Assembly: GCF_003185895.1 (NCBI RefSeq) | Contig: NZ_QHLY01000005.1 | Location: 62,001 to 126,000 of the forward strand | DNA from: Cryobacterium arcticum | Lineage (GTDB): Bacteria; Actinomycetota; Actinomycetes; Actinomycetales; Microbacteriaceae | DNA length: 64,000 nt | Reading direction: 5' to 3' | Shown: piece by piece, positions 34,069 through 42,991 of the stretch | How the letters are laid out: each line of letters starts with the position of its first letter | Position numbering within the stretch: position 1 is the first letter of the stretch | Notes under the pieces: generated by a model | Databases searched by the model: none | What the model was told of the DNA's origin: nothing | The model's input: the letters and a program-made list of their open reading frames with translations, nothing else | Position numbers and translations under genes: made by a program

Positions 34069-34899
34069 TTACTTGACCGCACCGGCGGTGACGCCGGCGA
34101 CGATGCGCCGCTGGGCGATGATGAAGGTGACCACCATCGGGATGCTCATCAGGACCACGTAGGCGAAGATCAGGTTCCAGTTCTTGACGTACTCCGACTG
34201 CGAGGCCACGTTGAAGAGGTTCAGCGGCAGGGTCGAGGCACCGCTCCCGCTGAGTACGAAGAAGGCGTAGAACACCTCATTCCAGACCGACAGGGTGACC
34301 AGGATGGCGGCGGTGGCGATGACCGGCCGCAGCAGCGGCAGCACGATGCGCACGTACACCTTGAACGGCGAGGCGCCGTCGATGCGGGCGGCCTCTTCCA
34401 GTTCGACCGGGATGTTGCGCACGAACCCGGTGGTGAAGAAGATCGCCGTGGCCATGAACATGCCCATGTACACCCCGATCATGCCGAGCGCGGTGCCGTC
34501 GAGGCCGAGCGACTGGAGGGTGAGAACCATGGTGACCACCGCGGGCGGCAGGATGATGCCGCTGATGCCGACGGAATAGAGCAGCCCCATCAGCTTGGAC
34601 GAGCGGCGGGCGAGCACCCACGAGGCGGCCGAGCCGAGGACGAGCACACCGAACACGCTGGGTACCGTCACGAGCAGGCTGCCGAACAGGCCGCCGAGAA
34701 CGTCACCGTCGCTGATGGCCCGGCCGTAGTTCTCTGCGATGTGCCAGGTGGTGGGCAGGCTGAGGTCGGGCACCTGCGCTTCGGCGTCACTCTTGAACGA
34801 GGTGATCACCAGCAGATAGAGCGGGATCCCGATGACGAGCAGGCAGGCCAGGATCGCGAGGATCGGTTGGATGCCACGGGTCAGGCGTGTGGTCTTCAT
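34069..34899 (-). CDS. Carbohydrate ABC transporter permease (MalG type)
   Basis: 276 residues with six membrane segments. The N-terminal MKTTRLTRGIQPILAILACL fits the CUT1 MalG-like subfamily, and the coupling loop is ELEEAARIDGASPFKVYVRI (EAA-x3-G). Its ATG at 34899 overlaps the stop of the partner permease (34896-34899). A 44-nt gap follows before the glycosidase gene. It imports the oligosaccharide that the two-domain glycosidase would degrade inside the cell. No ATPase gene lies in the operon, so a shared MsiK-like ATPase encoded elsewhere is expected, as is common in actinobacteria. Confidence 0.93.
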   Translation of the reverse strand: MKTTRLTRGIQPILAILACLLVIGIPLYLLVITSFKSDAEAQVPDLSLPTTWHIAENYGRAISDGDVLGGLFGSLLVTVPSVFGVLVLGSAASWVLARRSSKLMGLLYSVGISGIILPPAVVTMVLTLQSLGLDGTALGMIGVYMGMFMATAIFFTTGFVRNIPVELEEAARIDGASPFKVYVRIVLPLLRPVIATAAILVTLSVWNEVFYAFFVLSGSGASTLPLNLFNVASQSEYVKNWNLIFAYVVLMSIPMVVTFIIAQRRIVAGVTAGAVK

Positions 34900-35885
34900 A
34901 GGAGCTGCTTCTCTCTCCGTCGCAGCGCCCAGATGATCGGGAACGCGAGCAGGATGACGACCAGGAACAGGATCAGGCTCATTGTGGTGGCCTGGGCGTA
35001 CAGCCCCTGTCCGAAGGTGCGGTAGATGAAAATGTTGAGCACCTCGGTGGTTCCGGCCGGGCCACCCTTGGTGGTGGCCTGAACGGTATCGAAGCCGTTC
35101 ATCGAGCCGAGCAGCGCGGTGGCGACGTTGAAGGTGACCGCCGGGGCGAGCAGGGGGAACCGGACGCTGCGGAGGGTGCGCCACCAGCTCGCACCGTCGA
35201 TCTTGGCCGCCTCGAGCACGTCTTCGGGGATCGACTTGAGACCGGCCAGGTAGATCAGCATGCTCAGTCCCATCCACTTCCAGGACTGCACGATCGAGAC
35301 CACGACAATCGTCCAGGTGGTGTCACCCAGCCAGGCGATGCTCACGGACTGGCCGAGCACGCCGCCGAGCATGCCGTTGAGCGCGCCATCCGGCTTCAAC
35401 AGGGCCTGGAAGATGTAACCGATCGCCAGCGGCGAGATCAGCACCGGGATGAAGAAGATCGCCCGGCTGGCCCGGTTGATGCGGCTGTCGCGTTCGAAGA
35501 AGAGGGCGAGCGCGAAGCCGAACACGTTCTGCAGCACGGCCACGAGCACGGCCCAGATCAGGGTGGTGCGCAGGGCGATCAGCACGTCGCCGTTTCCGAG
35601 CAATGCTTCGAAGTTCTGCCAGCCGACGAAGTCGACACCGTCGTGATAGGCGGACCAGTTGGTGAACGCGTAGACGAAGTTGAGCACTGTGGGCAGCAGG
35701 AAGAAGACGCCGAGGATCGCGAAGGCGGGCCAGAGGAACCAGGACGGGTAGGCGCTGCGCTCGGCCTTGATGCCACGGTTGGCGGGGCCCGGCACCCCGA
35801 TCCGGCGGTAGTCACGACGGTTGGACCCGCCCCGGCGCTTGCCGCGAAGCGAACCTGGCCCCGGTGTGTCTGCGAAGACAGTCAT
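34896..35885 (-). CDS. Carbohydrate ABC transporter permease (MalF type)
   Basis: 329 residues from the ATG at 35885; a GTG 9 nt upstream is possible but too close to the cgaaag ribosome site. A basic N-terminus of about 45 residues (GKRRGGSNRRDYRR) precedes six membrane segments. The coupling loop is DVLEAAKIDGASWWRTLRSV. It pairs with the MalG-type permease, coupled by a 4-nt overlap. A strong hairpin separates it from the binding-protein gene. Confidence 0.92.
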   Translation of the reverse strand: MTVFADTPGPGSLRGKRRGGSNRRDYRRIGVPGPANRGIKAERSAYPSWFLWPAFAILGVFFLLPTVLNFVYAFTNWSAYHDGVDFVGWQNFEALLGNGDVLIALRTTLIWAVLVAVLQNVFGFALALFFERDSRINRASRAIFFIPVLISPLAIGYIFQALLKPDGALNGMLGGVLGQSVSIAWLGDTTWTIVVVSIVQSWKWMGLSMLIYLAGLKSIPEDVLEAAKIDGASWWRTLRSVRFPLLAPAVTFNVATALLGSMNGFDTVQATTKGGPAGTTEVLNIFIYRTFGQGLYAQATTMSLILFLVVILLAFPIIWALRRREKQLL

Positions 35886-35915
35886 GGGATTCACACTTTC
35901 GATTGGTGGGCGGAC

Positions 35916-35946
35916 CGGGCGGCGGGGCAGGTCGCCCCGCCGCCCG
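35916..35946 (-). terminator. Strong hairpin after the sugar-binding protein gene
   Basis: Perfect 13-bp GC-rich arms (35916-35928 and 35934-35946, loop aggtc), 11 nt downstream of the binding-protein stop. As at 505-540, the position suits partial termination or 3'-end protection that raises binding-protein levels above those of the permeases. Confidence 0.55.
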
Positions 35947-35957
35947 TCGTGACGCGG

Positions 35958-37277
35958 TTAGAAGCCGTCCAGGCCCTGCGCCTGAGCGAGCCCGGCGAAC
36001 TGGCGCTGGGTGGCTTCCGCGACCTGCTCCGGGGTCTGGGTGCCCTGGATCATCTTGGCCATGTTGAGGTACAGGTCGGCGTTGGCAACCGCGAGGGACT
36101 GCATGGAGCCCACCGAGGTGCCCAGCGAGGCGGAGATCAGCTTGGCGACCTCCGGCACACCGGCCGGGCTCTGCACGTCGGGCTTGATCGAGACGGCGTT
36201 GGCCGCTTCGATGTAATCGGCGTAGCCGTCGGTCATCCAGAAGTTCAGGAACTGGGCCGCGGCGGCTTCCTGCTCGGCGTCTCCGGTGTGGAAGGCGACG
36301 ACGCCGTTCTTGTTATCGGGGATCGAGGTGGCGATGTTGCCGTCCTGGGAGATCGGGAACCAGCCGACATTCGCGTCGATGGTCTCGGTGTCAGACACCG
36401 ACTGCATCTGCAGCAGCAGCGCGTTCACCTGCACGGCCATCGCGGCCTCGCCGGTCAACACGGCGTTGGCCTGGTCGATGACGGTGGCGGTCTTGATGTC
36501 GGCGTTGAACAGGCCGTCGTCGATCAGCGACTTGTACTCGGTGATCGCGTCCAGGATGGCCGGGCTGGTGAACTGTTCCTCGTTGGTGTTCACCCGTTCC
36601 CAGAGTCCGTCCTGGGCTTGCTCGGCGAGCTGCACCTGCGGCCACCACTGGGTGGGCCACATGTCGCCGCCGGCTTCGTAGAAGGGCACGCCGCCCTGGT
36701 CCTTGATGGATTGGGCGTCCGCGATGAACTCGTCCCAGTTGGCCGGGTCCTCGGTGATGCCGTACTGGGCGAACAGGCCCTTGTTGTAGTAGACGCCCAT
36801 CACCGACGGTGAGGTGACCAGCGCAGCGTAGCGGGTGTCCCCCACGAAGCCGGTGACGTCTTTCACGGCGGGGTCGAGGTCGTCGAGCCACGGGGCGTCG
36901 TCGAGGGAGAGCAGGTTCTTGGACGGCTGCAGGGTGGTGAGCTGACTGGCGGTGGGCTGCCAGGCGGCCAGGTCGGGCATGTCGCCGACGGCGACCTTGG
37001 TGAGCAGGCTCTGCTCGTAGGGGTCGGGGTAGGCGACCTTCTCGAACTTCGCTCCGGTTGCCTCGGAGAACGCATCCATCACCTGGGTGAGGCCGGCGTC
37101 GGAGACCGCGCCGCCGCCGAAGGTGAGAGTCACGCCCTCCAGGGATGCGGTGGGTTCGTTCCAGACGGCCTTGCCGTTGGTTGCGCTGCCGCCGCCACCA
37201 CCGGTGGCGCAGCCGGTGAAGATGAGGCTGGCGGCGGCGGCCAGGGTTGCGGCCTTGACGAATGTCGATGCTTTCAT
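35958..37277 (-). CDS. Extracellular sugar-binding lipoprotein of the ABC importer
   Basis: 439 residues. Signal MKASTFVKAATLAAAASLIF, lipobox FTGC, then a Gly-rich spacer. The mature part is a family 1 extracellular solute-binding fold (TLTFGGGAVSDAGLTQVMDA, AKFEKVAYPDPYEQSLLTKV, NKGLFAQYGITEDPANWDE). It captures the oligosaccharide for the MalF/MalG-type permeases. It is the first gene of the LacI-controlled operon, about 330 nt downstream of the predicted start site. The ligand cannot be read from sequence; the alpha-galactosidase module suggests a galactosylated glycan. Confidence 0.93.
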   Translation of the reverse strand: MKASTFVKAATLAAAASLIFTGCATGGGGGSATNGKAVWNEPTASLEGVTLTFGGGAVSDAGLTQVMDAFSEATGAKFEKVAYPDPYEQSLLTKVAVGDMPDLAAWQPTASQLTTLQPSKNLLSLDDAPWLDDLDPAVKDVTGFVGDTRYAALVTSPSVMGVYYNKGLFAQYGITEDPANWDEFIADAQSIKDQGGVPFYEAGGDMWPTQWWPQVQLAEQAQDGLWERVNTNEEQFTSPAILDAITEYKSLIDDGLFNADIKTATVIDQANAVLTGEAAMAVQVNALLLQMQSVSDTETIDANVGWFPISQDGNIATSIPDNKNGVVAFHTGDAEQEAAAAQFLNFWMTDGYADYIEAANAVSIKPDVQSPAGVPEVAKLISASLGTSVGSMQSLAVANADLYLNMAKMIQGTQTPEQVAEATQRQFAGLAQAQGLDGF

Positions 37278-37598
37278 GGGGTCTTCGTTGTCCTTCTGAA
37301 GGGTGCGGGGTGATGCGGGGATGGTCGGGGCGTCTCGCTGGCGCGCCGAAGAACCTCGTGGCTGCCGGGTGGCGGCGACCGGAGGGGAGAGGAAGGTTCG
37401 TCTCCGAGGAAGTTCCAGCAGCGATGCTGCGATGGAGTCAGAGGCTGGGGTGGGGATTCACGCTGACCGGTGGCGTTCAGGCCCGGTGCGTCCTGTGTGG
37501 CGGACCCTGCGTGGAGGGCGGTTCAGCTGTGCAGCAACCTCACTTCTTCGTGATCGATGACGGGAGAGCGGAGGCCATTGTGTGGCCCTCGGTGCGTG
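37278..37598 (-). other. Long untranslated leader of the glycan operon, no gene seen
   Basis: About 320 nt between the LacI-type operators and the binding-protein ATG. A ribosome site (gaagga) lies near the ATG on the minus strand. No convincing small gene or known riboswitch was found. Its length is unusual for a simple leader. Confidence 0.5.
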
Positions 37599-37635
37599 TG
37601 AAAACGTTATCAGGAATTATATGAAAACGCTATCA
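37599..37635 (-). promoter_or_regulatory. LacI-type double operator flanking a TATAAT -10
   Basis: Two near-identical 14-bp sites, tgaaaacgttatca (37599-37612) and tgaaaacgctatca (37622-37635), match the LacI-family pattern with central CG and lie 23 bp apart. On the minus strand a perfect -10, tataat, lies exactly between them (37616-37621). One site covers the start point and the other the spacer. No good -35 is visible. Confidence 0.75.
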
Positions 37636-37685
37636 AAAATCGTGCGGTTCACTCTGCACGATTGCCCACTGGGCCTGCACGATTG

Positions 37686-38402
37686 TCAGAGTGACTCGGG
37701 CGGCCGGGAATCGGCGGCATCCGGTGCCAGCTGGGAGCGCGCGATGATGGCGCTGGTGTGGGCGCCGACGCCCCGGCGCAGCACCTCGGCGAGGTTGTCG
37801 ACGGTGTCGACGTCGCGTCGGATCGACGCCGAGGCGGGCAGGTTGAGCGGCACGTGCCCGGCACCCTCGTGCGCGGCGCGGGAGCCGGGGCCGAACCGCG
37901 GCGTCAGTGAAACGCCCGCCAGCGCGAGCAACGTGGTGGTGCCGGTGCCCTCTTCGTCGGCGATCATCGCCCGGTCGTGGGCGGATGCGGCGGTGAGGGC
38001 CGTCTCGACATCCGCGGTGGTGAGGGCGGGCAGGTCGCCGGTGAGCACGGCGAGGTTGCGCTGGGGATACAGCTCCTGCGCCACCCGCACACCCTCGGCG
38101 ATCGCAGCGTTGAGCGGGTCGCGAGTTGCTTCATGGCGCCCATTCGCGGCATCCGACGGGGAGGTTTGCGGGAGCTCGGGCACTATCTGCGCCCCGAGGG
38201 CGGCGAGCGGAGCCGCGGCGGCGGGATCGTTCGTCACCACGAGTACCCGGTGCACGCTCGCGCTGGCGAGCAGGGCAGCCACGGTGTCGAGGGCGAAGGC
38301 TTCGGCGAGGGCGCCGCGTGCCGGGAACGGCTCGGGCAAGTCCCCCAGGCGGCTCTTGGCGGCTGCGCTGCCTTTCACGGGCACCACACACACCCAACTC
38401 AC
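37686..38402 (-). CDS. cofC: 2-phospho-L-lactate/PEP guanylyltransferase CofC (FbiD)
   Basis: 238 residues from a GTG overlapping the cofE stop. A nucleotidyltransferase (GT-A-like) fold is visible: [20 protein letters not shown] at the N-terminus binds the nucleotide, [11 protein letters not shown] follows, and [19 protein letters not shown] carries the metal-binding Asp. It activates 2-phospholactate or PEP with GTP to feed CofD at 14.6 kb, so the pathway is split between two loci. The downstream neighbour is the LacI-controlled operon on the same strand, which has its own promoter. Confidence 0.93.
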   Translation of the reverse strand: MSWVCVVPVKGSAAAKSRLGDLPEPFPARGALAEAFALDTVAALLASASVHRVLVVTNDPAAAAPLAALGAQIVPELPQTSPSDAANGRHEATRDPLNAAIAEGVRVAQELYPQRNLAVLTGDLPALTTADVETALTAASAHDRAMIADEEGTGTTTLLALAGVSLTPRFGPGSRAAHEGAGHVPLNLPASASIRRDVDTVDNLAEVLRRGVGAHTSAIIARSQLAPDAADSRPPESL

Positions 38403-39319
38403 GCGGTGGTGGTTCCGCGAGATGGCACTTGAGGTGCCTGGGTCGGCTCAGCACTGGCCACAACTGTCGTCTCGGCGGCCGAATCAGAAATTGCGGCGGA
38501 ATCAGCAGTTGCGGCAGCAGCAGCGAGTCCGGCGGCATAGCCCTCCGCGTAGGCCTCGGCGCTGCCGACCCGGAACATGTCGTTCGCGCTGTCGCGCAGC
38601 AGGCGCCGCGCCCCGCGGTCCTCCGCGTCGATCGCCCCCACCAGCTGGCCGAGGCCGCGGAGCACGGCCACCGGGTTGCCGCTGGTCTTGCCCTTGATCA
38701 GGTCGGCGGCGCCGGCGATCTCGTCGGCAACGGCAGCGACCGTGACATCGAGTCGGCGACCGTGCGCATCCGCGGTGCCGCGCAGGTCGTCGAGCACGGC
38801 CACGCCGGCGGCGCCGATGGCGATGTCGGTCTGGCCGTCGCGCCAGGGCCGGCCCACGGTGTCGGTGATCAGCACGCCGAGGTAGAGCCCGGTCGCGGAG
38901 CGGAGGGCGCTGCAGAGGGCGCGGGCGGAGGCATCCGGGTCGGCCGGCAGCAGCAGCACGGTGCCGTGCTCCACGTTGCTGGCGTCCACGCCGGCGGCGG
39001 CCATCACCAGGCCCTGCCGGTTCTCCACGATGCGGGTGACACCGCCGGGATGCGCACGGGTCGCGACCACGCGCACCGTCTCGTCGGTGATCGCCTGCTC
39101 GCGGTCGGTGGCGGCCACCTGCCTGCCCTCGGCCTTGGAGACGATCTTGCTGGTCACGGCCAGGATGTCACCGTCGGCCAGGAGCGCGGCATCGGGCCCG
39201 GCAGCGGCGAGGATGATCGCGGCCAGGTCGTCGCCGGCGCGGATCTCGCCGATGCCGGGCAGCACGAACACCTCGAGCCGGGACTCGGCTCCCGGCCCCG
39301 GCGTCTGGGATACGGGCAT
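38399..39319 (-). CDS. cofE: Coenzyme F420-0:L-glutamate ligase CofE (FbiB N-terminal domain type)
   Basis: 306 residues. The CofE fold is evident: [52 protein letters not shown] and [19 protein letters not shown]. It adds glutamates to F420-0. Mycobacterial FbiB carries an extra C-terminal nitroreductase-like domain; this protein lacks it. After about residue 255 the chain turns into an Ala/Ser/Thr-rich tail ([20 protein letters not shown]) whose DNA resembles the inverted repeats at 13.4 kb. The gene is coupled to cofC (GTGA overlap) and lies 2 nt from the LLM gene upstream, forming an F420 operon. Confidence 0.93.
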   Translation of the reverse strand: MPVSQTPGPGAESRLEVFVLPGIGEIRAGDDLAAIILAAAGPDAALLADGDILAVTSKIVSKAEGRQVAATDREQAITDETVRVVATRAHPGGVTRIVENRQGLVMAAAGVDASNVEHGTVLLLPADPDASARALCSALRSATGLYLGVLITDTVGRPWRDGQTDIAIGAAGVAVLDDLRGTADAHGRRLDVTVAAVADEIAGAADLIKGKTSGNPVAVLRGLGQLVGAIDAEDRGARRLLRDSANDMFRVGSAEAYAEGYAAGLAAAAATADSAAISDSAAETTVVASAEPTQAPQVPSRGTTTA

Positions 39320-39321
39320 CG

Positions 39322-40323
39322 CTACCGGGCGAGCTTCGGCAGCACGTCGCGGCCGAACACGTCGATCCACTGGCGCTGGTTGCGGCCCACGTTGTGCAGG
39401 TAGATCTTGTCGAAGCCGAGGTCGACGAACTTCTGGATGTAGGCGCGGTGGTCGTCGGGGTCGGCGGAGATGATCATGCGGCCCTCGAAGTCTTCCGGCC
39501 GTACCAGCTTGGCCATCTGCTCGAACTCGAACGGCGAGCGGATGTCGCCCTTGGGGAATTTCATGCCGCCGTTGGGCCACTCGTGCAGCGCGTTGGCCAT
39601 GGCCTCCTCGTCGGTCTCGGCCCAGCTCATGTGCAGCTGCAGCACCTTGGGCATGGTCGACGGGTCCTTGCCGGCCTCGCGGGCGCCGTCGTCGAACTTG
39701 CCGAACAGCATGGAGATCTTCTCCAGCGGGGCACCGACCGTGATGAGGCCGTCGGCGTGCCGGCCGGCGCGCTTGGCGGTGACCGGACCGGCGGTGGCTA
39801 CGAGGATCTCGGGGGCGACCTCCGGCATGGTCCACAACCGGGTGGACTCGAGCTTGAAGAACTGGCCGGAGTGCTTGACGTCCTTGCCGGCGATGGAGGC
39901 GGTGAAGAGCTTCGAGATGATCTCGATGGCCTCGAACATGCGGTTGATCCGCTCGGGCGCTTCCGGCCAGTAGCCGCCCACGATGTGCTCGTTCAGGGCT
40001 TCACCGGAGCCGAGGCCCAGCCAGTGCCGACCCGGGTACATCGAGGCGAGCGTGGCGGAGGCCTGCGCCACCATCGCGGGGTGCCAGCGGAAGGTGGGCG
40101 CGGTGACGCCCGGGCCCATGTCGCCCTTGGTGCGCTCGCCGATCGCGGCGAGCACGCTCCACACGAACGACGACTCGCCCTGCGCGGGAACCCACGGCTG
40201 GAAGTGGTCGGCCGCCATCACGCCGGAGAAGCCGTGTTCCTCCGCGTAGGCCGAGAGCTCCACCGCCTCGGCGGGGGCGAACTGTTCCAACATGGCCGCA
40301 TAACCGATCTGCAATTCCGACAT
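39322..40323 (-). CDS. F420-dependent LLM oxidoreductase, FGD-like
   Basis: 333 residues. The start [20 protein letters not shown] and the block [19 protein letters not shown] parallel F420-dependent glucose-6-phosphate dehydrogenase (Fgd). [15 protein letters not shown] and [20 protein letters not shown] are F420-binding elements of this LLM subgroup. It lacks several residues that would allow a firm Fgd call, and TIGR03557-type relatives are often of unknown substrate. Being the first gene of the operon with cofE and cofC makes F420 use very likely. It may be the main F420 reducer or a dedicated user enzyme. Confidence 0.88.
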   Translation of the reverse strand: MSELQIGYAAMLEQFAPAEAVELSAYAEEHGFSGVMAADHFQPWVPAQGESSFVWSVLAAIGERTKGDMGPGVTAPTFRWHPAMVAQASATLASMYPGRHWLGLGSGEALNEHIVGGYWPEAPERINRMFEAIEIISKLFTASIAGKDVKHSGQFFKLESTRLWTMPEVAPEILVATAGPVTAKRAGRHADGLITVGAPLEKISMLFGKFDDGAREAGKDPSTMPKVLQLHMSWAETDEEAMANALHEWPNGGMKFPKGDIRSPFEFEQMAKLVRPEDFEGRMIISADPDDHRAYIQKFVDLGFDKIYLHNVGRNQRQWIDVFGRDVLPKLAR

Positions 40324-40375
40324 ACAGCCATCCTGCCACTCACGTGTGTCGGCGAGGTTTCTCAGCACCGGGCAC

Positions 40376-40446
40376 CGAGTTGCCCCGCTGCGGACGAGTT
40401 GCCCCGGCACACCAGGGCAACTCGCCCGCAAGTGGGCAACTCGGCG
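40376..40446. repeat. Dispersed inverted repeat with cgagttgcccc cores
   Basis: Contains cgagttgcccc, gacgagttgccccgg, cagggcaactcg and gtgggcaactcg, so it folds into nested stems. About 54 of 63 positions match the element at 63594-63656, including a 22-bp identical block (40381-40402). It lies in the divergent gap between the LLM gene and xth. Confidence 0.8.
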
Positions 40447-40485
40447 AGGAGGTTTCCGCGTGCCGCGCCAAATAGGCTGGGGTGT

Positions 40486-41322
40486 ATGCGCATCGCCACC
40501 TGGAACGTCAACTCCATCCGTGCCCGCGTCGACCGCACGGTCGACTGGATGGTGCGGGAGGACGTCGACGTGCTCGCCATGCAGGAGATCAAGTGCAAGC
40601 CGGAGCAGTTCCCCGTGCAGGCCTTCGAGGACGCCGGCTACGAGGTGGCGATCCACGGCCTGAGCCAATGGAACGGCGTGGCCTTCGCCAGCCGGCACGA
40701 GATGACGGATGTCGTTACCGCGTTCCCGGAGATGCCCGGCTTCCTCAAGGGCGAAGAGGGCCCCGGCCTGCCGCTGGAGGCCCGCGCGCTCGGCGTGACC
40801 GTGAACGATATGCGGCTGTGGAGCCTGTACGTGCCCAACGGCCGCTCGCTCGACGACCCGCACTACATCTACAAGCTCGACTGGCTGGCGCGCCTCAAGA
40901 CCCACGCCGCCGACGAGCTGGCCCGCAACCCCCGGCTCGCGATGGCGATGATGGGCGACTGGAACGTCGCGCCGCTCGACTCGGATGTGGGCGACCCGAG
41001 CCTCAAGCCCGGTGTCTCCACCCACATCTCCGAACCGGAGCGGGCCGCGTTCGCCGCCTTCGAGGCGGCCGGCTTCACCGACGTGGTGCGCCCGATCGTG
41101 CCGGATGGCTACACCTACTGGGACTACAAGGCGCTGCGGTTCCCGCGCAACGAGGGCCTGCGGATCGACTTCATCCTCGGCTCACCGGCGTTCGCGGAGC
41201 TCGTGACGGATGCGAGCATCCACCGCAACGAACGCAAGGGCGACGCCCCCAGCGACCACGTGCCGGTGCTGGTCGACATCGAGAGCGACGACGAGGACGA
41301 CGACCGCCCGATGATCTTCTAG
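40486..41322 (+). CDS. xth: Exodeoxyribonuclease III (AP endonuclease)
   Basis: 278 residues. The EEP-fold motifs are all present: MRIATWNVNSIRAR, the metal-binding E34 in AMQEIKCKPEQF, LYVPNGRSLDD, GDWNVAP, RIDFILGSP and the terminal SDHVPV. It repairs abasic sites and removes 3'-blocked nucleotides. The C-terminal tail is acidic (DIESDDEDDDRP). Family length is about 260-280. It is divergent from the FGD-like gene across a repeat-filled gap and followed by tandem ggtcgag repeats. Confidence 0.95.
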   Translation: MRIATWNVNSIRARVDRTVDWMVREDVDVLAMQEIKCKPEQFPVQAFEDAGYEVAIHGLSQWNGVAFASRHEMTDVVTAFPEMPGFLKGEEGPGLPLEARALGVTVNDMRLWSLYVPNGRSLDDPHYIYKLDWLARLKTHAADELARNPRLAMAMMGDWNVAPLDSDVGDPSLKPGVSTHISEPERAAFAAFEAAGFTDVVRPIVPDGYTYWDYKALRFPRNEGLRIDFILGSPAFAELVTDASIHRNERKGDAPSDHVPVLVDIESDDEDDDRPMIF

Positions 41323-41348
41323 CGGCCCACCGGTCGAGAACCGTCCCG

Positions 41349-41413
41349 CTGGTCGAGACCCCCGTGCGCTGGTCGAGACCCCCATGCGCTGGTCGAGCCT
41401 GTCGAGACCCGCG
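41349..41413. repeat. Tandem 20-bp repeat ctggtcgagacccccgtgcg
   Basis: Units at 41349-41368 and 41369-41388 differ at one base. A third, 41389 on, changes into tggtcgagcctgtcgagacc, which contains the 17-mer of the inverted repeat at 6874. It lies in the gap between xth and the monooxygenase-fold gene. Confidence 0.8.
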
Positions 41414-41430
41414 TCGCTCATACTGGAGGC

Positions 41431-42042
41431 ATGCCAGCTGCTGCCTCCGGGAATGACGGGGCGCCACCAGCGCCCGCCGGCGTTCCCGTCACCGTGTCCA
41501 TCCGCCGCCGCGTCGACCCCGAGCGCTTCGACGAAGCCACCTCCTGGGTGCAGACCGGCATGGACCTCGCCAACGAGTACCCGGGCTTCCTCGGCTCCGG
41601 CTGGGTGCGCGCGCACGCCACCTCCGGCCATTGGCACATGCTCTACAAGTTCTCGGATGCCGCGTCGCTGGAGGCCTGGGAGAACTCGATCGCCCGCACC
41701 AGCTGGCTGCTCGAGGGCGAGGGCCTGGTGCTGGAATCCCATGTGGAGAAACGCACCGGTATCGAGGGCTGGTTCGATCACTCGCAGGAGCAGGCCGGGG
41801 CGCCGTCGCCGGTGCAGCCTCCACGGTGGAAGCAGGCCGTGGCGATCGGGCTGGGTTTCTTCCCGCTGAACGTGATCTTCACCTACCTGATCACCGGCGT
41901 CGACCCGGCCTGGAACGACATCCCCACGGTGCTGCGCATCCTGCTGACCACGCTGGTGATGGCACCCACCATGACCTACCTGGTGATGCCGCAGATCACC
42001 CGTCTGCTGCGGCCCTGGCTGCAGAAACGCCCCAGGCCCTAG
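41431..42042 (+). CDS. Antibiotic biosynthesis monooxygenase-fold protein with membrane tail
   Basis: 203 residues. Residues about 18-120 form an ABM-type ferredoxin-like barrel (VTVSIRRRVDPERFDEATSW, YPGFLGSGWVRAHATSGHWH, WENSIARTSWLLEGEG). From about 133 there are two membrane segments (AVAIGLGFFPLNVIFTYLI and VLRILLTTLVMAPTMTYLVM). Membrane-anchored ABM proteins are widespread, and no reaction is established. Catalysis, haem handling or a structural role are all possible. A ribosome site (ggaggc) fixes the start. Confidence 0.82.
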   Translation: MPAAASGNDGAPPAPAGVPVTVSIRRRVDPERFDEATSWVQTGMDLANEYPGFLGSGWVRAHATSGHWHMLYKFSDAASLEAWENSIARTSWLLEGEGLVLESHVEKRTGIEGWFDHSQEQAGAPSPVQPPRWKQAVAIGLGFFPLNVIFTYLITGVDPAWNDIPTVLRILLTTLVMAPTMTYLVMPQITRLLRPWLQKRPRP

Positions 42043-42059
42043 GCGGGCACGGCCACAGG

Positions 42060-42980
42060 TCAGGCGAGCAGCGCCGCGATGATCACAAGCGCCGGAATCG
42101 CGCCGATCGTGGTGATGAGCACGGTGTCCCGGGTGACCACGACCGCCCGGTCGTACCGCGAGGCGAAGTTGAAGATGTTCTGCGCGGTCGGCAGGGCGCT
42201 CACGGTCACCACGGCGAACAGTTCGGGCCCGGTGATGCCGAAGACGAACCGGCCGATCAGGTACGCGATCACGGGCATGACCGCCACCTTGATCAGCGAC
42301 GCCGCCACGACCTGCTTGCGACCGGTGCCGGGCTGCAACAGGCGCTGGCCGTGCAGTGACATGCCGAACGACATCAGCACCAACGGGATCGCGGCGCCGC
42401 CGATGATGTCCAGTGGGGCGAACACGGCCTCTGGCACCGGGATGCCGAGGGCGGCCACGATCACGCCGAGAATCGACGCGATGATCATGGGGTTGCGCAG
42501 CGGCTGGGTGAGGATGCCGCGCACCGACACCCGCCCGCTGGTGGAGGCGTCGAGGATGCCGAGTGTGATCGGGGCGAACACCAGCAGCTGCAGCAGCAGC
42601 ACCGGGGCGACGTACTGAGCGCTGCCGAGCACGTAGATGGCCACGGGCAGGCCGATGTTGTTGGCGTTCACGTAGGTGGCGCTGGTGGCGCCGAGCACGG
42701 TCTCGGGCAGGCCGTTGCGGAAGAACAGCCGGGCCAGCAGCACGTAGAGCAGCATGCCCACGACCACGCTGCACAGCACGGTGGCGAGGAAGCTGGAGAA
42801 CAGCACCCGCACATCCGCGTGGGCAAGCACCGTGAACAGCAGGGCGGGAGTGGCGACGAAGAAGGCGATGCGGTTGAGCACCCGGCCGGCGTTCTCGCCG
42901 GCGACGCCGGAGCGTTCGACGATGTACCCCACCAGGATCACAAACCCGATGATCGAGAATCCGACCAGTACACCGCCCAC
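42060..42980 (-). CDS. AEC-family transporter
   Basis: 306 residues, about ten membrane segments in the auxin-efflux-carrier pattern: five, a polar GNANNIGLP-like stretch (here YVNANNIGLPVAI), and five more with ALPTAQNIFNFASRYDR. These carriers move organic acids, malonate or other small anions. The substrate is not predictable here. It converges with the monooxygenase-fold gene, 17 nt apart, and a candidate terminator of the MFS gene lies upstream. Confidence 0.88.
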   Translation of the reverse strand: MGGVLVGFSIIGFVILVGYIVERSGVAGENAGRVLNRIAFFVATPALLFTVLAHADVRVLFSSFLATVLCSVVVGMLLYVLLARLFFRNGLPETVLGATSATYVNANNIGLPVAIYVLGSAQYVAPVLLLQLLVFAPITLGILDASTSGRVSVRGILTQPLRNPMIIASILGVIVAALGIPVPEAVFAPLDIIGGAAIPLVLMSFGMSLHGQRLLQPGTGRKQVVAASLIKVAVMPVIAYLIGRFVFGITGPELFAVVTVSALPTAQNIFNFASRYDRAVVVTRDTVLITTIGAIPALVIIAALLA

Positions 42981-42991
42981 CCATCGAGCCT

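Noticed and set aside
31010..34162. 1050-codon open frame on the plus strand opposite the GH36 fusion gene
   Set aside because: It mirrors the glycosidase gene. Low-complexity translation (Gly/Val/His-rich) and no recognisable domain mark it as an antisense effect of high GC.
37262..37624. 120-codon plus-strand frame in the leader of the sugar operon
   Set aside because: It lies opposite the predicted leader, has no ribosome site of note and no domain.
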